NCBI GenBank assembly: GCA_021852225.1
Contig: JAJZOA010000211.1
Location: 1 to 12,054 of the forward strand
Length of the DNA stretch: 12,054 nt
Reading direction: 5' to 3'
DNA from: Planctomycetota bacterium
Lineage (GTDB): Bacteria > Planctomycetota > Phycisphaerae > WQYP01
Shown here: one piece after another, positions 1 through 7,673 of the stretch
How the letters are laid out: the number at the start of each line of letters is the position of its first letter
How positions within the stretch are numbered: the first letter of the stretch is position 1
Position numbers and translations under genes: made by a program
Notes under the pieces: model-generated
Told to the model about the DNA's origin: nothing
The model's input: only the letters and a program-made list of their open reading frames with translations
The model's database searches: none

Positions 1-410
1 ATGCCGTGCACGCGGGCTACATGAGCCTGAAAAAGCCCGGACCGGGTGTGGTCGTTGGCTATGCCGGAACCGTTCCCGAACGCGCTCAAAAAACACTGGA
101 TTCCTTTCTTGTCGAACTTCACCGCCTTGGGAATGGTGTGACCGCGGACGAACTTGAGCGAACGCGCATCGGCATGAAAAGCCGTGTGATCATGCAGGGA
201 GAAAGCTCCGCCTCGCGAGCTGGTGCGATCGCCGCCGATTACCATTATTACGGTCGAACCCGCACACTTGAGGAATTGCGATCCGCCATTGAAGCGGTCA
301 GCCTCACCGATATCAATAATTTTCTCGCGGCCAACCCTCCGGGAGCGATCACCGTCGTGACCATAGGACCTGGTAAGATAACCGTGCCGGACACTTTTCC
401 CGCCGGCTGA
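1..410 (+). CDS. M16-family (insulinase-like) peptidase, C-terminal part, cut by window edge
   Basis: Only the last ~135 residues are present; the reading frame runs in open from the left edge (first whole codon at base 3), so no start can be chosen. The segment has the look of the C-terminal domain of a small M16B peptidase: an alternating strand/helix pattern, a GVTADELERTR helix (typical 'eEleraK' region), a Y-rich stretch (ADYHYYGRTRTLEEL), and the family-like end SLTDINNFLAANPPGAITVVTIGPG. The last motif closely parallels the end of the next gene (LTVTTLGPG). The zinc-binding HxxEH, if it had one, would lie upstream of the window. Paired M16 genes often encode one active and one inactive subunit that form a heterodimer, and this one lies 73 bp upstream of an intact catalytic partner in the same direction. 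Family assignment is fairly secure; whether this copy is active cannot be judged. Confidence 0.8.
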   Translation, partial: AVHAGYMSLKKPGPGVVVGYAGTVPERAQKTLDSFLVELHRLGNGVTADELERTRIGMKSRVIMQGESSASRAGAIAADYHYYGRTRTLEELRSAIEAVSLTDINNFLAANPPGAITVVTIGPGKITVPDTFPAG

Positions 411-483
411 GGCCAGGCCCTCTGTTTTGCGAGGGCCACCGCCTTAGGTCTATTGTCCAATTTTTCTGTTTGATGGAGTTTTC
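411..483 (+). other. Intercistronic gap with a perfect 7-bp hairpin
   Basis: Between the two M16 genes, GGCCCTC (416-422) and GAGGGCC (431-437) form a perfect stem with an 8-base loop. No T-run follows directly; a short T-rich patch lies about 20 bases later. It is therefore more likely an intercistronic mRNA hairpin than a full terminator. A Shine-Dalgarno-like TGATGGAG lies about 6 bases before the ATG at 484. Confidence 0.45.
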
Positions 484-1704
484 ATGGTCAGTTTCAAGCA
501 CGCACAGCTTGCCAATGGTCTGGATGTAATTGCGGAAATACACCCACATGCCCAAAGTACCGCCATCGGATTCATGGTGAAAACCGGTTCACGCGATGAA
601 TCATCGCACGTCAATGGCGTGTCACACTTTTTGGAACACATGATGTTCAAAGGCACCGCCCGGCGGACCGCTGCCGAGGTAAACAGGGAATTTGACGCCA
701 TGGGTGCCCGCAACAATGCGTTTACCAGCAACGAGGTCACCTGTTACTGGGCCCACATCCTGCCGGAATTCTTGCCATCCGCACTTGATCTTCTGGCCGA
801 CATGATGCGCCCGGCTCTGCGCAACGAAGATTTTGATATGGAAAAAAAAGTCATTCTTGAGGAAATCGCGCTTTACCTGGATCGTCCCGGCCATGTCCTT
901 TATGAAGCCATTATGCAGGATCATTTTGGCGGCCATCCGATGGCCCAGTCCATACTTGGCCCTAAAGAATCCATTGCGGCTCTGCGCCGCGACCAGATGA
1001 AAAGCTATTTTGATTCCCATTATGGACCGGGGAATATGGCGCTGGCGGTTGCGGGCAAGCTGGATTTTGACTCTTTAATGGCCGATGCCCGGCAGGCCTG
1101 CTCCGCCTGGGCGCATGTGGATGTGCAGCGGAGCTATGTACCGCCGTTGCTGGCGGCACACCGACGTCATATCACCGATCCCAAACTCAAACGCCATTAC
1201 ATTGCCATGATTTGCCCCGGACCCTCGGCGCAGGACGACCAGCGATTCGCCGCGCAGGTGTTTTCGGATGTCATGGGCGATCCCGATGGCTCCAGATTCT
1301 ACTGGGCTTTAATTGAACCAGGTCTGGCGGATGAGGCGGATTTTGCCTTCTATCCACACGATGGAATGGGCAGCTTTTTTGCTGGAGCATCGTGCGATCC
1401 CGCCCGCGCCGCCCAGGTGGAAGAAATTATGATTTCCGAAATGGCCAAAGCGGTACGCGATGGTCTGACGGATATTGAAATAAGCCGCAGCCGAACCAAA
1501 ATTGAAACCGGTTCAGTTCTTCAAGGGGAATTGCCTCTCGGTCGCATGCGAAACATACTCAGTCGGTGGATCTACAATCACGAATACCGCACGTTGGAAC
1601 AGGACCTTGAAGTCCTCCAAAGGGTCAACACCTCAGCCGTGACCGGCCTGCTGCGGAATTTCACGCTTTCTCCGCTGACAGTTACCACACTTGGACCGGG
1701 ATAA
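484..1704 (+). CDS. M16-family zinc metallopeptidase (insulinase/processing-peptidase type)
   Basis: This 406-residue protein has the size of single M16B subunits. The inverted zinc motif HFLEH is at residues 48-52 (His48 and His52 bind zinc, Glu51 is the catalytic base). The third ligand is Glu127 in VILEEI, about 75 residues later, as the family requires. Neighbouring conserved blocks are present: the glycine/serine stretch before the motif (KTGSRDES), FKGT after it, the NAFTSNE strand, and the GHPMAQSILGPKESI segment. There is no signal peptide, so it should act in the cytoplasm on peptides or unfolded proteins. The C-terminal half keeps a bacterial M16 pattern (FSDVMGDPDGSRFYWALIEPGLA). 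The ATG is preceded by GGAG at suitable spacing and agrees with the family N-terminus. The gene probably forms an operon with the partial M16 gene upstream. A short inverted repeat (CGGG-ATAAAT-CCCG, 1697-1710) overlaps the stop codon but lacks a T-tract. Confidence 0.93.
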   Translation: MVSFKHAQLANGLDVIAEIHPHAQSTAIGFMVKTGSRDESSHVNGVSHFLEHMMFKGTARRTAAEVNREFDAMGARNNAFTSNEVTCYWAHILPEFLPSALDLLADMMRPALRNEDFDMEKKVILEEIALYLDRPGHVLYEAIMQDHFGGHPMAQSILGPKESIAALRRDQMKSYFDSHYGPGNMALAVAGKLDFDSLMADARQACSAWAHVDVQRSYVPPLLAAHRRHITDPKLKRHYIAMICPGPSAQDDQRFAAQVFSDVMGDPDGSRFYWALIEPGLADEADFAFYPHDGMGSFFAGASCDPARAAQVEEIMISEMAKAVRDGLTDIEISRSRTKIETGSVLQGELPLGRMRNILSRWIYNHEYRTLEQDLEVLQRVNTSAVTGLLRNFTLSPLTVTTLGPG

Positions 1705-1760
1705 ATCCCGCCTGTTCTCAAAGACTATTGCCAGGGCCGCCAGTATGGCGACCGATTGGC

Positions 1761-2732
1761 TTAATGGCCGAAATGCTTTAGCAATTGCCGGATCATTGGC
1801 TGATTCGGATTGATCGATAGGCTCTTAAGCCAGAGGTTCAGTGCCTGGGTCTTTAAATCGGTTTGTGAATTGTCCTTCAGGTATCCGGCCATATCCACAA
1901 CACCCAGACCGTTTATTGCCGGCGTGTAATTTGGAAATTGTTTCAAAGCGGCCTTATATTTCGCGGTCGCCGCCGCCAGATGTCCGAGGCTGTACTGGCA
2001 ATACCCCATTCGTTCGTCAATGGCCGGTGAAGGTGCCAGCTTTTCCCCTGTTGCCAGAACGTGCAGTGCGGTATCAAATCGCTTTTCCGCAATATAGACA
2101 CCGGCAAGATTCAGGTAAATCGCGGACTGATGCGGCTGAAGTTCCAGGCTCTGCTTGTAATAATGAATAGCATGTCGCCGGTAGGACGGATCGGTATCCG
2201 CCGCCTGTGAATAAATTGCACCCAGATTGACCCACGTGGAGAACGAATTACTGCCGTCAGCAATCGCCCGCTTGCCGTAGATCAAACCCATAAATGGCTT
2301 GCCGTCCTGGGCGTAGGCCACCGCAAGTTTAATGGATGCTTGAGCGCTCTTTGGCTTAATCTCGAGTGCCCGTTGATAGGCTCCAATCGCGCGGACAAAT
2401 TCGCGAAGTTCCTGGCGAGTCAGGCCCAGTGAATAGAAGTTGTGAAAACTCCAGGGATTAATTTCCGACGCTCTCTGGAAGCTCGCCGCCGCCTGATGAA
2501 AGTCTCCCTTTTTAAGATACAGGTCGCCCAAAGCCTGATAGGCCAACTCCAGCTGCGGATTCTTTTCGATTGCCGCGTTTAGTTCAGCAATGGCCTGATC
2601 CGTATGATTGGCTTGGGCATCCAACTGCCCGCTAATATAGGAGTGCAGTCCGCTGGACTGCTGGCCGCACCCCCCCAGCATAAGCATGGTAGCCGATATC
2701 AGAGAGCCGTATAACAATTTTTTCATCACCAT
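1761..2732 (-). CDS. TPR-repeat lipoprotein
   Basis: 323 residues. The N-terminus is a lipoprotein signal: positive MKK, a hydrophobic stretch, then the lipobox LGGC with Cys22 as the predicted lipidated residue, so the protein is expected to be membrane-anchored and extracytoplasmic. The rest is a run of tetratricopeptide repeats, recognisable by A/G-L-Y/A-P spacing: around residues 42-75 (QAIAELNAAIEKNPQLELAY), 76-109 (GDFHQAAASFQRASEINP), 110-143 (FVRAIGAYQRALEIKP), 185-215 (HAIHYYKQSLELQP) and 218-290. TPRs are protein-protein scaffolds; no catalytic residues are seen and no partner can be named. The first ATG (2732) is preferred because AAGGA lies 7 bases upstream; a second ATG at 2726 is possible. 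It converges on the M16 gene with 56 bp between the stop codons. Family call is sure; biological role is unknown. Confidence 0.88.
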   Translation of the reverse strand: MVMKKLLYGSLISATMLMLGGCGQQSSGLHSYISGQLDAQANHTDQAIAELNAAIEKNPQLELAYQALGDLYLKKGDFHQAAASFQRASEINPWSFHNFYSLGLTRQELREFVRAIGAYQRALEIKPKSAQASIKLAVAYAQDGKPFMGLIYGKRAIADGSNSFSTWVNLGAIYSQAADTDPSYRRHAIHYYKQSLELQPHQSAIYLNLAGVYIAEKRFDTALHVLATGEKLAPSPAIDERMGYCQYSLGHLAAATAKYKAALKQFPNYTPAINGLGVVDMAGYLKDNSQTDLKTQALNLWLKSLSINPNQPMIRQLLKHFGH

Positions 2733-3103
2733 CGCGGTATCCTTAATGGTCTTATAAATCGGTTGTGCAACGTACTATCCATGAGACATTCCGGCTGGAC
2801 CGGAAAAATCCCAATTTGTTCGCTAAAGCGTATTGTGGCCGCTTCGGAATGACGCAACCACGGACCGCCGCGGAATTTTCAGCTATCCATTTCGACTTGA
2901 AAGACGAAATTCCAACCAGACCGTCCCGGTTTGTCCGAAACCTGTCTGCCGGGGGCCCAATATCAGATTCGGGTATCTGCAATGCGGCGCACCAACCCGC
3001 TTGGGCCCTGCCCGCCGCAAATTATCGCGCTCAGACGCTTATATGCCGGTGGCAATTCGCAACGCCATCAGGCCAATCGCCCCGCGATCGGGAAGAATTT
3101 ACA
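2733..3103. other. Non-coding stretch upstream of the TPR gene
   Basis: This 371-bp stretch lies between the TPR gene and the small lipoprotein. Its open frames have compositions (rich in R, P, C, W) unlike real proteins and lack ribosome sites, so I see no gene. It holds two perfect inverted repeats: TTCCGG-CTGGA-CCGGAA (2789-2805) and ATTTCG-N10-CGAAAT (2889-2910). A TATAAG box on the minus strand (2756-2751) could be the -10 element of the TPR gene, but no good -35 is visible at the right distance. The palindrome at 2789-2805 would sit about 40-60 bp upstream of that start point. Confidence 0.4.
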
Positions 3104-3319
3104 TTATGGGGTGATTGGAACTCGTGAAAGCGTGAGCGGCCTATCAATCAGGAGCACATGTTCGGTATCGTCACCGGCTTGCAACCAGTCTGTGGACGTC
3201 GAGCGGGCAATGCGGTTGGCATTTTGCCCGGGCGTGTCGGTCAAAGTCTGGCAACCCGTGAGCGTGGGTAACGCCACAGATAAACATGCCAACAACCCAA
3301 AAGTTGTGAGACGCTTCAT
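3104..3319 (-). CDS. Small putative lipoprotein, 71 residues
   Basis: The start is the ATG at 3319, because GGAGG lies 5 bases before it; upstream in-frame alternatives lack such a site. The protein opens with MKRLTTF, a hydrophobic core and the lipobox LTGC with Cys23, a textbook lipoprotein signal, leaving a mature part of only ~49 residues. That part contains TPGQNANR, a middle acidic stretch (LQAGDDTEHVLL) and the tail LIDRPLTLSRVPITP. From memory, very short planctomycete lipoproteins share this plan (TP-N-R early, 'D-RP-LS-' near the end), but this is recall rather than a search. It lies between a glycosyltransferase and a TPR lipoprotein, all on the same strand, with its own candidate promoter. 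Function is unknown. Small-ORF status lowers certainty, but the lipobox, ribosome site and promoter together make it convincing. Confidence 0.75.
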   Translation of the reverse strand: MKRLTTFGLLACLSVALPTLTGCQTLTDTPGQNANRIARSTSTDWLQAGDDTEHVLLIDRPLTLSRVPITP

Positions 3320-3367
3320 GAATGCCTCCAAAAGCAAAATTCCGCCAAGCGGCAGAGCATGACACTA

Positions 3368-3396
3368 TTGGTATCCGCCCGTGCCGCGCCTGTCAA
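3368..3396 (-). promoter_or_regulatory. Candidate sigma70 promoter for the small lipoprotein
   Basis: On the minus strand a perfect -35 box TTGACA (3396-3391) is followed after 17 bases by TACCAA (3373-3368), a weak -10 with 3 of 6 matches. The predicted start would be near 3361, leaving a leader of about 40 bases that ends in the GGAGG ribosome site. The -35 box is strong; the -10 is the weak point. Confidence 0.45.
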
Positions 3397-3465
3397 TCCA
3401 TCAGGCTGGTTGTGTAAATTATGCCGCCCGCACCATTTTTTCACAAGTCTTGCTCGTTTGTTCTG

Positions 3466-4881
3466 TCAGCCTGCGGGGGGGACGGATGACTGGAATCCGC
3501 CCGTGGCGGCATTCTGAGTTCTATTTGCCGGGGTATCAACAGCCAAAATTTCTTTTTTTCGCCGCTCTTTTACCGTCGTCATTAAATAACGGGTGATAAA
3601 AAGCCCCGTCGTACCCACGAGCAAGCCGCACACGATTCCTCCCACCAGCACGGGCGCCAGAAAGGTTTTCAAGACCCGCAGACCGGTCAAATGCCGCCAG
3701 TCCACCATTCCGGGTGACAGCCCATGCCCGTACAGCAGCAACGAACCGACTTCCAGGCTGGCTAAAATGCACAATGGCGTCAGTGGCGGAATTGATATTT
3801 GTGATGCCAGCACTGTGACGGCCACATTCAGATGAATCCGCCGGGCCACGTAAATTGCCAGCAGCGTCTGCAAGCCGTAGGCTGGAAAAAATCCGATTAA
3901 CAGCCCTACACCTACCGCCGTGGGCAGACGGGCGTCCGCCAGATGTGCCGTGAACAGTTCGCGCACTATAGCTTTCCAGACATGCCGATTATGCCACGCC
4001 AGATAGCCGGGTGTCTTCGTCGGCTTTTCCGCCGATCGACAGAAAACCGCACGTCGCTTTGGCCCGGGCAGTGGCAGCAACCGGCGAATGACCAGCAGCA
4101 CATTCAGTCGTACGCCGCGCAGGGTATCGCGAATCGGTCGGAAGTGCGTGATACGCTCCGCTGCGGAAAAGTAAAGGCAGGTAATGGGTGTCGAGCGTAT
4201 GCACATTCCAGCCCATGCATGGCGAGCCAGTGTTTCACTTTCAAAATCAAATCGCTTAAACCAGTGGTGGCCGAGTTTCAAAGTATGAGATAACGGATAT
4301 ACCCGCAGCCCGCACTGGCTGTCCGGTACGTCCTGCCCGGTCTGAATCCATAGCCAGAACCGAGACAGGTCTCGTCCCTTTTTACTGCTCGGCGGTACCG
4401 GATATTCATCCATTTGCCGGTCGCCAATAATCAGATCATCCGGAAAAAGCCGCGAAAACTGCATCACTCGGACCATATCTAAAACCAGATGTTGCCCGTC
4501 TGCATCTGTCGTCAGTGCATGGGTGGCGTTCAATGCATACGCGGCCCGGAACCCTGCGAGAAGCGCAGCGCCTTTACCCTGATTTCTGGCCAACGTTATT
4601 ACGCGAATGCGTTCCGCCGCTCCCGACGATACCCGCGCCATGTCTTTGATCAGTTCTTCCAGTGCGGTGCTGGTCTGGTCGGTGCTGCCGTCATTGATAA
4701 TAATAATCTTTGAATCCACGAATTTGGCGGCAATTTCACGCACCACGCGCCCGACTGACCCGCCATGGTTGTACACCGGCACAAGTACCGCAAATCGCAT
4801 CGCCGGTGGCTTCTGAACCGGATGAAGTTCCGCGCTGGGCTTCTGGGACGATTCGCGGGATGTGTCATCAAGGATGCTCAT
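3466..4881 (-). CDS. Family 2 glycosyltransferase fused to DUF2062 membrane domain
   Basis: 471 residues in two parts. Residues ~28-235 are a GT-A fold family 2 glycosyltransferase of the dolichyl-phosphate-sugar synthase type. They show the nucleotide-binding start (VLVPVYNHG), DGSTD at 64-68, RNQGKGAALLAGF at 99-111, the metal-binding DADGQH at 126-131, and DSQCGLRVY at 187-195. Residues ~300-435 match DUF2062: PTAVGVGLLIGFFPAYGLQT followed by hydrophobic helices with the polar-proline segment ASQISIPPLTPL, and more membrane segments at about 373-385 and 407-430. The enzyme would transfer a sugar from an activated donor to a lipid or surface acceptor at the inner membrane; donor and acceptor cannot be read from sequence. 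The ATG at 4881 lies 13 bases from the TTTTGGAG ribosome site, unusually far. In-frame ATA and CTG codons lie closer (7 and 10 bases), so the true start could differ by two codons. No neighbouring sugar genes are seen. Confidence 0.9.
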   Translation of the reverse strand: MSILDDTSRESSQKPSAELHPVQKPPAMRFAVLVPVYNHGGSVGRVVREIAAKFVDSKIIIINDGSTDQTSTALEELIKDMARVSSGAAERIRVITLARNQGKGAALLAGFRAAYALNATHALTTDADGQHLVLDMVRVMQFSRLFPDDLIIGDRQMDEYPVPPSSKKGRDLSRFWLWIQTGQDVPDSQCGLRVYPLSHTLKLGHHWFKRFDFESETLARHAWAGMCIRSTPITCLYFSAAERITHFRPIRDTLRGVRLNVLLVIRRLLPLPGPKRRAVFCRSAEKPTKTPGYLAWHNRHVWKAIVRELFTAHLADARLPTAVGVGLLIGFFPAYGLQTLLAIYVARRIHLNVAVTVLASQISIPPLTPLCILASLEVGSLLLYGHGLSPGMVDWRHLTGLRVLKTFLAPVLVGGIVCGLLVGTTGLFITRYLMTTVKERRKKEILAVDTPANRTQNAATGGFQSSVPPAG

Positions 4882-5417
4882 CAGTATGGTATAACTCCAA
4901 AACGGATTCGATTGGACCGCGCAATTGGAGTCTGCATATTAGAACAGAGCAATGCGATTTACGCGGTGCCGCACTATTTGCCGTCCATCCGCACGCCCTG
5001 AATCTGATTACGCGCCCAATAAGCCTCGCGCCAAACGGCCTATTTTAACCTGTATTCTAACCGCGGCTTCAGAAGTTCGACAGTCCGCCGCAAATAGCCC
5101 GAAGCCGGTGGCCCCGGTCATACCTGGCGCGATCATTGGCGGAACGCCTTTTCTTGGTCAAAGAATTGCGGTGTACCCTGATATGTCGGGACCGTGCCGC
5201 GTGGCTTGTGTGCGCAAACATCAATTTCCGCGTGCCAGACGCAACAATTCATCTTCTGGCAATTGTCCCATTGACAATGGAGTCAAGTATGGCCATGACT
5301 TGCTGTTTGCTGCGCATTGGCCACATTTTCCGTACGCCGGCCCGCGGTGGAGTCTTGTCCTGGCAAAGGCATTACAAATCCGCCCGCGATTCGTGTTGTG
5401 CCTCAAGCGTCCCGGTT
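4882..5417. other. Gene-poor stretch between lutC and the glycosyltransferase
   Basis: This 536-bp stretch has no convincing gene. Long plus-strand frames cross it, but their products are R/P/C-rich and have no ribosome site. It should contain the 3' end of the lut transcript and the promoter of the glycosyltransferase, yet no clear hairpin-plus-T-run and no good -35/-10 pair stand out. The only structured spot is 5261-5286, where inverted repeats overlap (CCATTG-A-CAATGG at 5268-5280 and ATTGTC-N5-GACAAT at 5262-5278). A 61-codon minus-strand frame (5406-5221) ends in an acidic-to-basic LPEDELLRLARGN-like tail but starts without support. Confidence 0.4.
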
Positions 5418-6125
5418 TCAGTCGTCAATGACAATAACCTGCACAAATTTAGGTCCGTGTACGCCCGTCACCAGATTCATTTCAATATCCGCTGTTTTGC
5501 TCGGCCCGTTAATGATCACCACGTTGCTGGGGATCAGGCCGCCCGCGTCCCTGCGCACCCGCGGCAATGCATCAATCATATCGGCGACAATTCGCGTTGC
5601 CGGCAGCAGTACAATGTGCAGCGGAACTGTTAATGTGGTGGATCTTCCGAATCCCGAATCACTCCAGACCAGCAGTGCGCCACTGTCCGCAAGGCCATAG
5701 CGGCAATCCGTCACCGAGGCATCCGTTTCATAAACACTTTGCGCGCAATGTTCGTCTCCCCACTGGGATACCTGATATCCACGGGCTTTCAGATCCTCCC
5801 GCAATGATCCTTCCGGCACATCCGACAGATTCAGCATAATGGATTTAACGCCGGAATTCCGCAGGCAATCCTCCACTGCTTGAGTCAGCGCGATCGCTCT
5901 GCTGCGCCGCACCACCATGCCATTTTTTTCCGCCATCGCAATCCAGCGGCTTACGCGTTTGGGGTCCGAGGCGGTTACCTGTCGCAGCAGCCGCTCGGGC
6001 CGAGCCGGCACTGTGTCAGGCTTTGGTGCCATGCCTTGGGTCGAATGGCCCAGGGCATGGCGGACACGCGCCATAAATTCCGGGCCAGATCCCTGACTGG
6101 ACGATTCTGTTGATTGTTCTGCCAT
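5418..6125 (-). CDS. lutC: LutC-type lactate utilization protein (LUD domain)
   Basis: 235 residues, the usual LutC size. The LUD domain covers roughly residues 40-233. Recognisable pieces are the helix-strand around 70-100 (VVRRSRAIALTQAVEDCL), the D/GLADSGALLVWSDSGFGR block at about 144-161 (typically 'aDTGTv' in the family), the HIVLLPATRIV strand at 170-180, and the end TADIEMNLVTGVHGPKFVQVIVID, typical of the family C-terminus. It has no iron-sulfur motifs. LutC acts with LutA and LutB in oxidation of L-lactate to pyruvate; its exact part is not settled. It is the last gene of lutABC, 63 bp after lutB. The ATG at 6125 has GAGG about 12 bases upstream, a rather long spacing. The first ~35 residues are polar and variable. 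Call is secure. Confidence 0.92.
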   Translation of the reverse strand: MAEQSTESSSQGSGPEFMARVRHALGHSTQGMAPKPDTVPARPERLLRQVTASDPKRVSRWIAMAEKNGMVVRRSRAIALTQAVEDCLRNSGVKSIMLNLSDVPEGSLREDLKARGYQVSQWGDEHCAQSVYETDASVTDCRYGLADSGALLVWSDSGFGRSTTLTVPLHIVLLPATRIVADMIDALPRVRRDAGGLIPSNVVIINGPSKTADIEMNLVTGVHGPKFVQVIVIDD

Positions 6126-6188
6126 AGGCCCGGTAACCTCTGAAAAGCCGTCGAATTTCAGTTGTTTGCAACGGATTTAATATCAATT

Positions 6189-7673
6189 TTACGGACGTTG
6201 GGTTGCGCTTTTGCGATAGGTGGCATATTGACTGCGGAAGTCTTTTTTTGCCGGCGCGGGAAAATCGCGGACTTTTGTCCACTCGCCGGGCTGTCCGGGT
6301 AAGCGCGTGATCCAGCCATCCGGCTTTTTCAGCAGCCGCAACAACAAACGCTGCATCATCTGTCCGGCCCGGTACGACCAGCCATGTGCAAGTGTCCAAC
6401 TCCAGATTCGGAAAACCAGGCGCTCTGGTCCGCTGATGATACCCGATTCCACCAGGTCCTTGCGCATGGAAATGAGCAATTCGGGAATATTTATTTTCAC
6501 CGGGCATGCTTCGAAGCACGCACCACATAAGCTCGACGCCATCGGCAGGTGCTTATGCGCTTCCAGACCGTTAAAAAGTGGAGTCAGCAGGGCACCAATC
6601 GGACCCGGATAGACGCTTCCGTAGCTTTTTCCGCCTACTTTTCGGTAAATCGGGCAGGCATTCAGACAGGCACCGCAGCGGATGCAGCGCAGCGTGTCGC
6701 GATATTCGCCAGCTAAAATACGTGAGCGACCATTATCCATAATAATCAGGTGGAATTCGTCCGGGCCATCCTGTTCGCCGGGGCGGCGTGGCCCGGTGAT
6801 GATGCTCGTGTACTGGGTAAGCGCCTGTCCGGAAGCGCTCCGTGCCAGAAGCTTCAAAAACACCGGCAGATCGTCCCAGGCGGGAATGGTTTTTTCCATT
6901 CCCATAATGGCCACGTGAATTCGCGGCCGACTGGTACACATGCGGCCGTTCCCTTCGTTGGTGCACAACACGATGGAGCCGGTTTCCGCTATCGCAAAAT
7001 TAACCCCGCTTATGCCCATGTCCGCTTCATTAAAGCGCTTCCGCAGATAAACCCGCGCCATTTCCGCCAACGCCTGCGGATCTTCAGTGAAGGGCACCTT
7101 GAAATACTTTTCGAAAATGCGTCCTATTTCGGCAGCTCGCTTATGGATAACCGGCATCACCAGATGCGTCGGGTGGTCATGGTCCACCTGAAGTATAAAT
7201 TCACCAAGGTCGGTTTCCAGCGGTTCAATGCCGGCCGCTATTAGCGCATCATTAAGCTCGGTTTCCTCGCTGACCATGCTTTTGCTTTTTACCACCAGAC
7301 GGCTGCCGGTGCGGCGGGCAATATCAATGACAATGGCGTTGGCCTGTGCGTTATCCAGGGCGAAATAAACCTGACCGCCGGCCGCCCGCACATTTTTTTC
7401 CAGCAATTCCAGGTAATAATCCAAATGGTCCAGCGTATGACTTTTGATCTTGCCCGCCAGTTCCCGCAAACCATCCGCATCCGGCAGTTGAGCCAGGGCT
7501 TCGCGCCGGCCATAATCCTTTTTTGTAACCGAATTATCCAATGCCGCGTGCAGATTCGCATCGGCGGCGGCGGTATGCGCCTCGGCTAGAAAATTGGGAT
7601 GGAACACGGGTAACGCCAGGCGGCGGGGCCGAGTATCCGAAGCCGCATCGGCTGACGGTGATGTCTGGCTCAT
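6189..7673 (-). CDS. lutB: LutB-type iron-sulfur lactate utilization protein
   Basis: 494 residues, slightly above the common ~470. It has a LUD domain in the N-terminal two thirds (about 70-310), including VVKSKSMVSEETELN at 127-141, GISGVNFAIAETGSIVL at 220-236 and the TSIITGPRRPGEQDGP loop at 289-304. A two-cluster ferredoxin-like segment follows: CxxCxxCxxxCP at Cys330, 333, 336 and 340, and CGACFEACP at Cys383, 386 and 390. A C-terminal tail rich in R/W/P (about 400-494) completes the protein. LutB passes electrons within the LutABC L-lactate dehydrogenase complex of the cytoplasm or inner membrane face. Its ATG overlaps the lutA stop in an ATGA arrangement, a sign of translational coupling. 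All key cysteines are intact. An alternative name is the glycolate/lactate 'YkgF' type protein of the same family. Confidence 0.95.
   Translation of the reverse strand: MSQTSPSADAASDTRPRRLALPVFHPNFLAEAHTAAADANLHAALDNSVTKKDYGRREALAQLPDADGLRELAGKIKSHTLDHLDYYLELLEKNVRAAGGQVYFALDNAQANAIVIDIARRTGSRLVVKSKSMVSEETELNDALIAAGIEPLETDLGEFILQVDHDHPTHLVMPVIHKRAAEIGRIFEKYFKVPFTEDPQALAEMARVYLRKRFNEADMGISGVNFAIAETGSIVLCTNEGNGRMCTSRPRIHVAIMGMEKTIPAWDDLPVFLKLLARSASGQALTQYTSIITGPRRPGEQDGPDEFHLIIMDNGRSRILAGEYRDTLRCIRCGACLNACPIYRKVGGKSYGSVYPGPIGALLTPLFNGLEAHKHLPMASSLCGACFEACPVKINIPELLISMRKDLVESGIISGPERLVFRIWSWTLAHGWSYRAGQMMQRLLLRLLKKPDGWITRLPGQPGEWTKVRDFPAPAKKDFRSQYATYRKSATQRP

Noticed and set aside
2765..3362. 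Plus-strand frames of 93-143 codons between the TPR gene and the small lipoprotein
   Set aside because: They overlap each other in different frames, lack ribosome sites and are antisense to the better-supported small lipoprotein.
5221..5406. 61-codon minus-strand frame with a plausible tail
   Set aside because: The end looks protein-like, but the first half is Cys/Arg/His-rich, and there is no promoter or ribosome site, so it is not listed as a gene.
4952..5633. Plus-strand frames of 159 and 165 codons over the lutC-glycosyltransferase gap
   Set aside because: Arg/Pro/Cys-rich products, no ribosome site, and the second runs antisense into lutC. Probably random openness.
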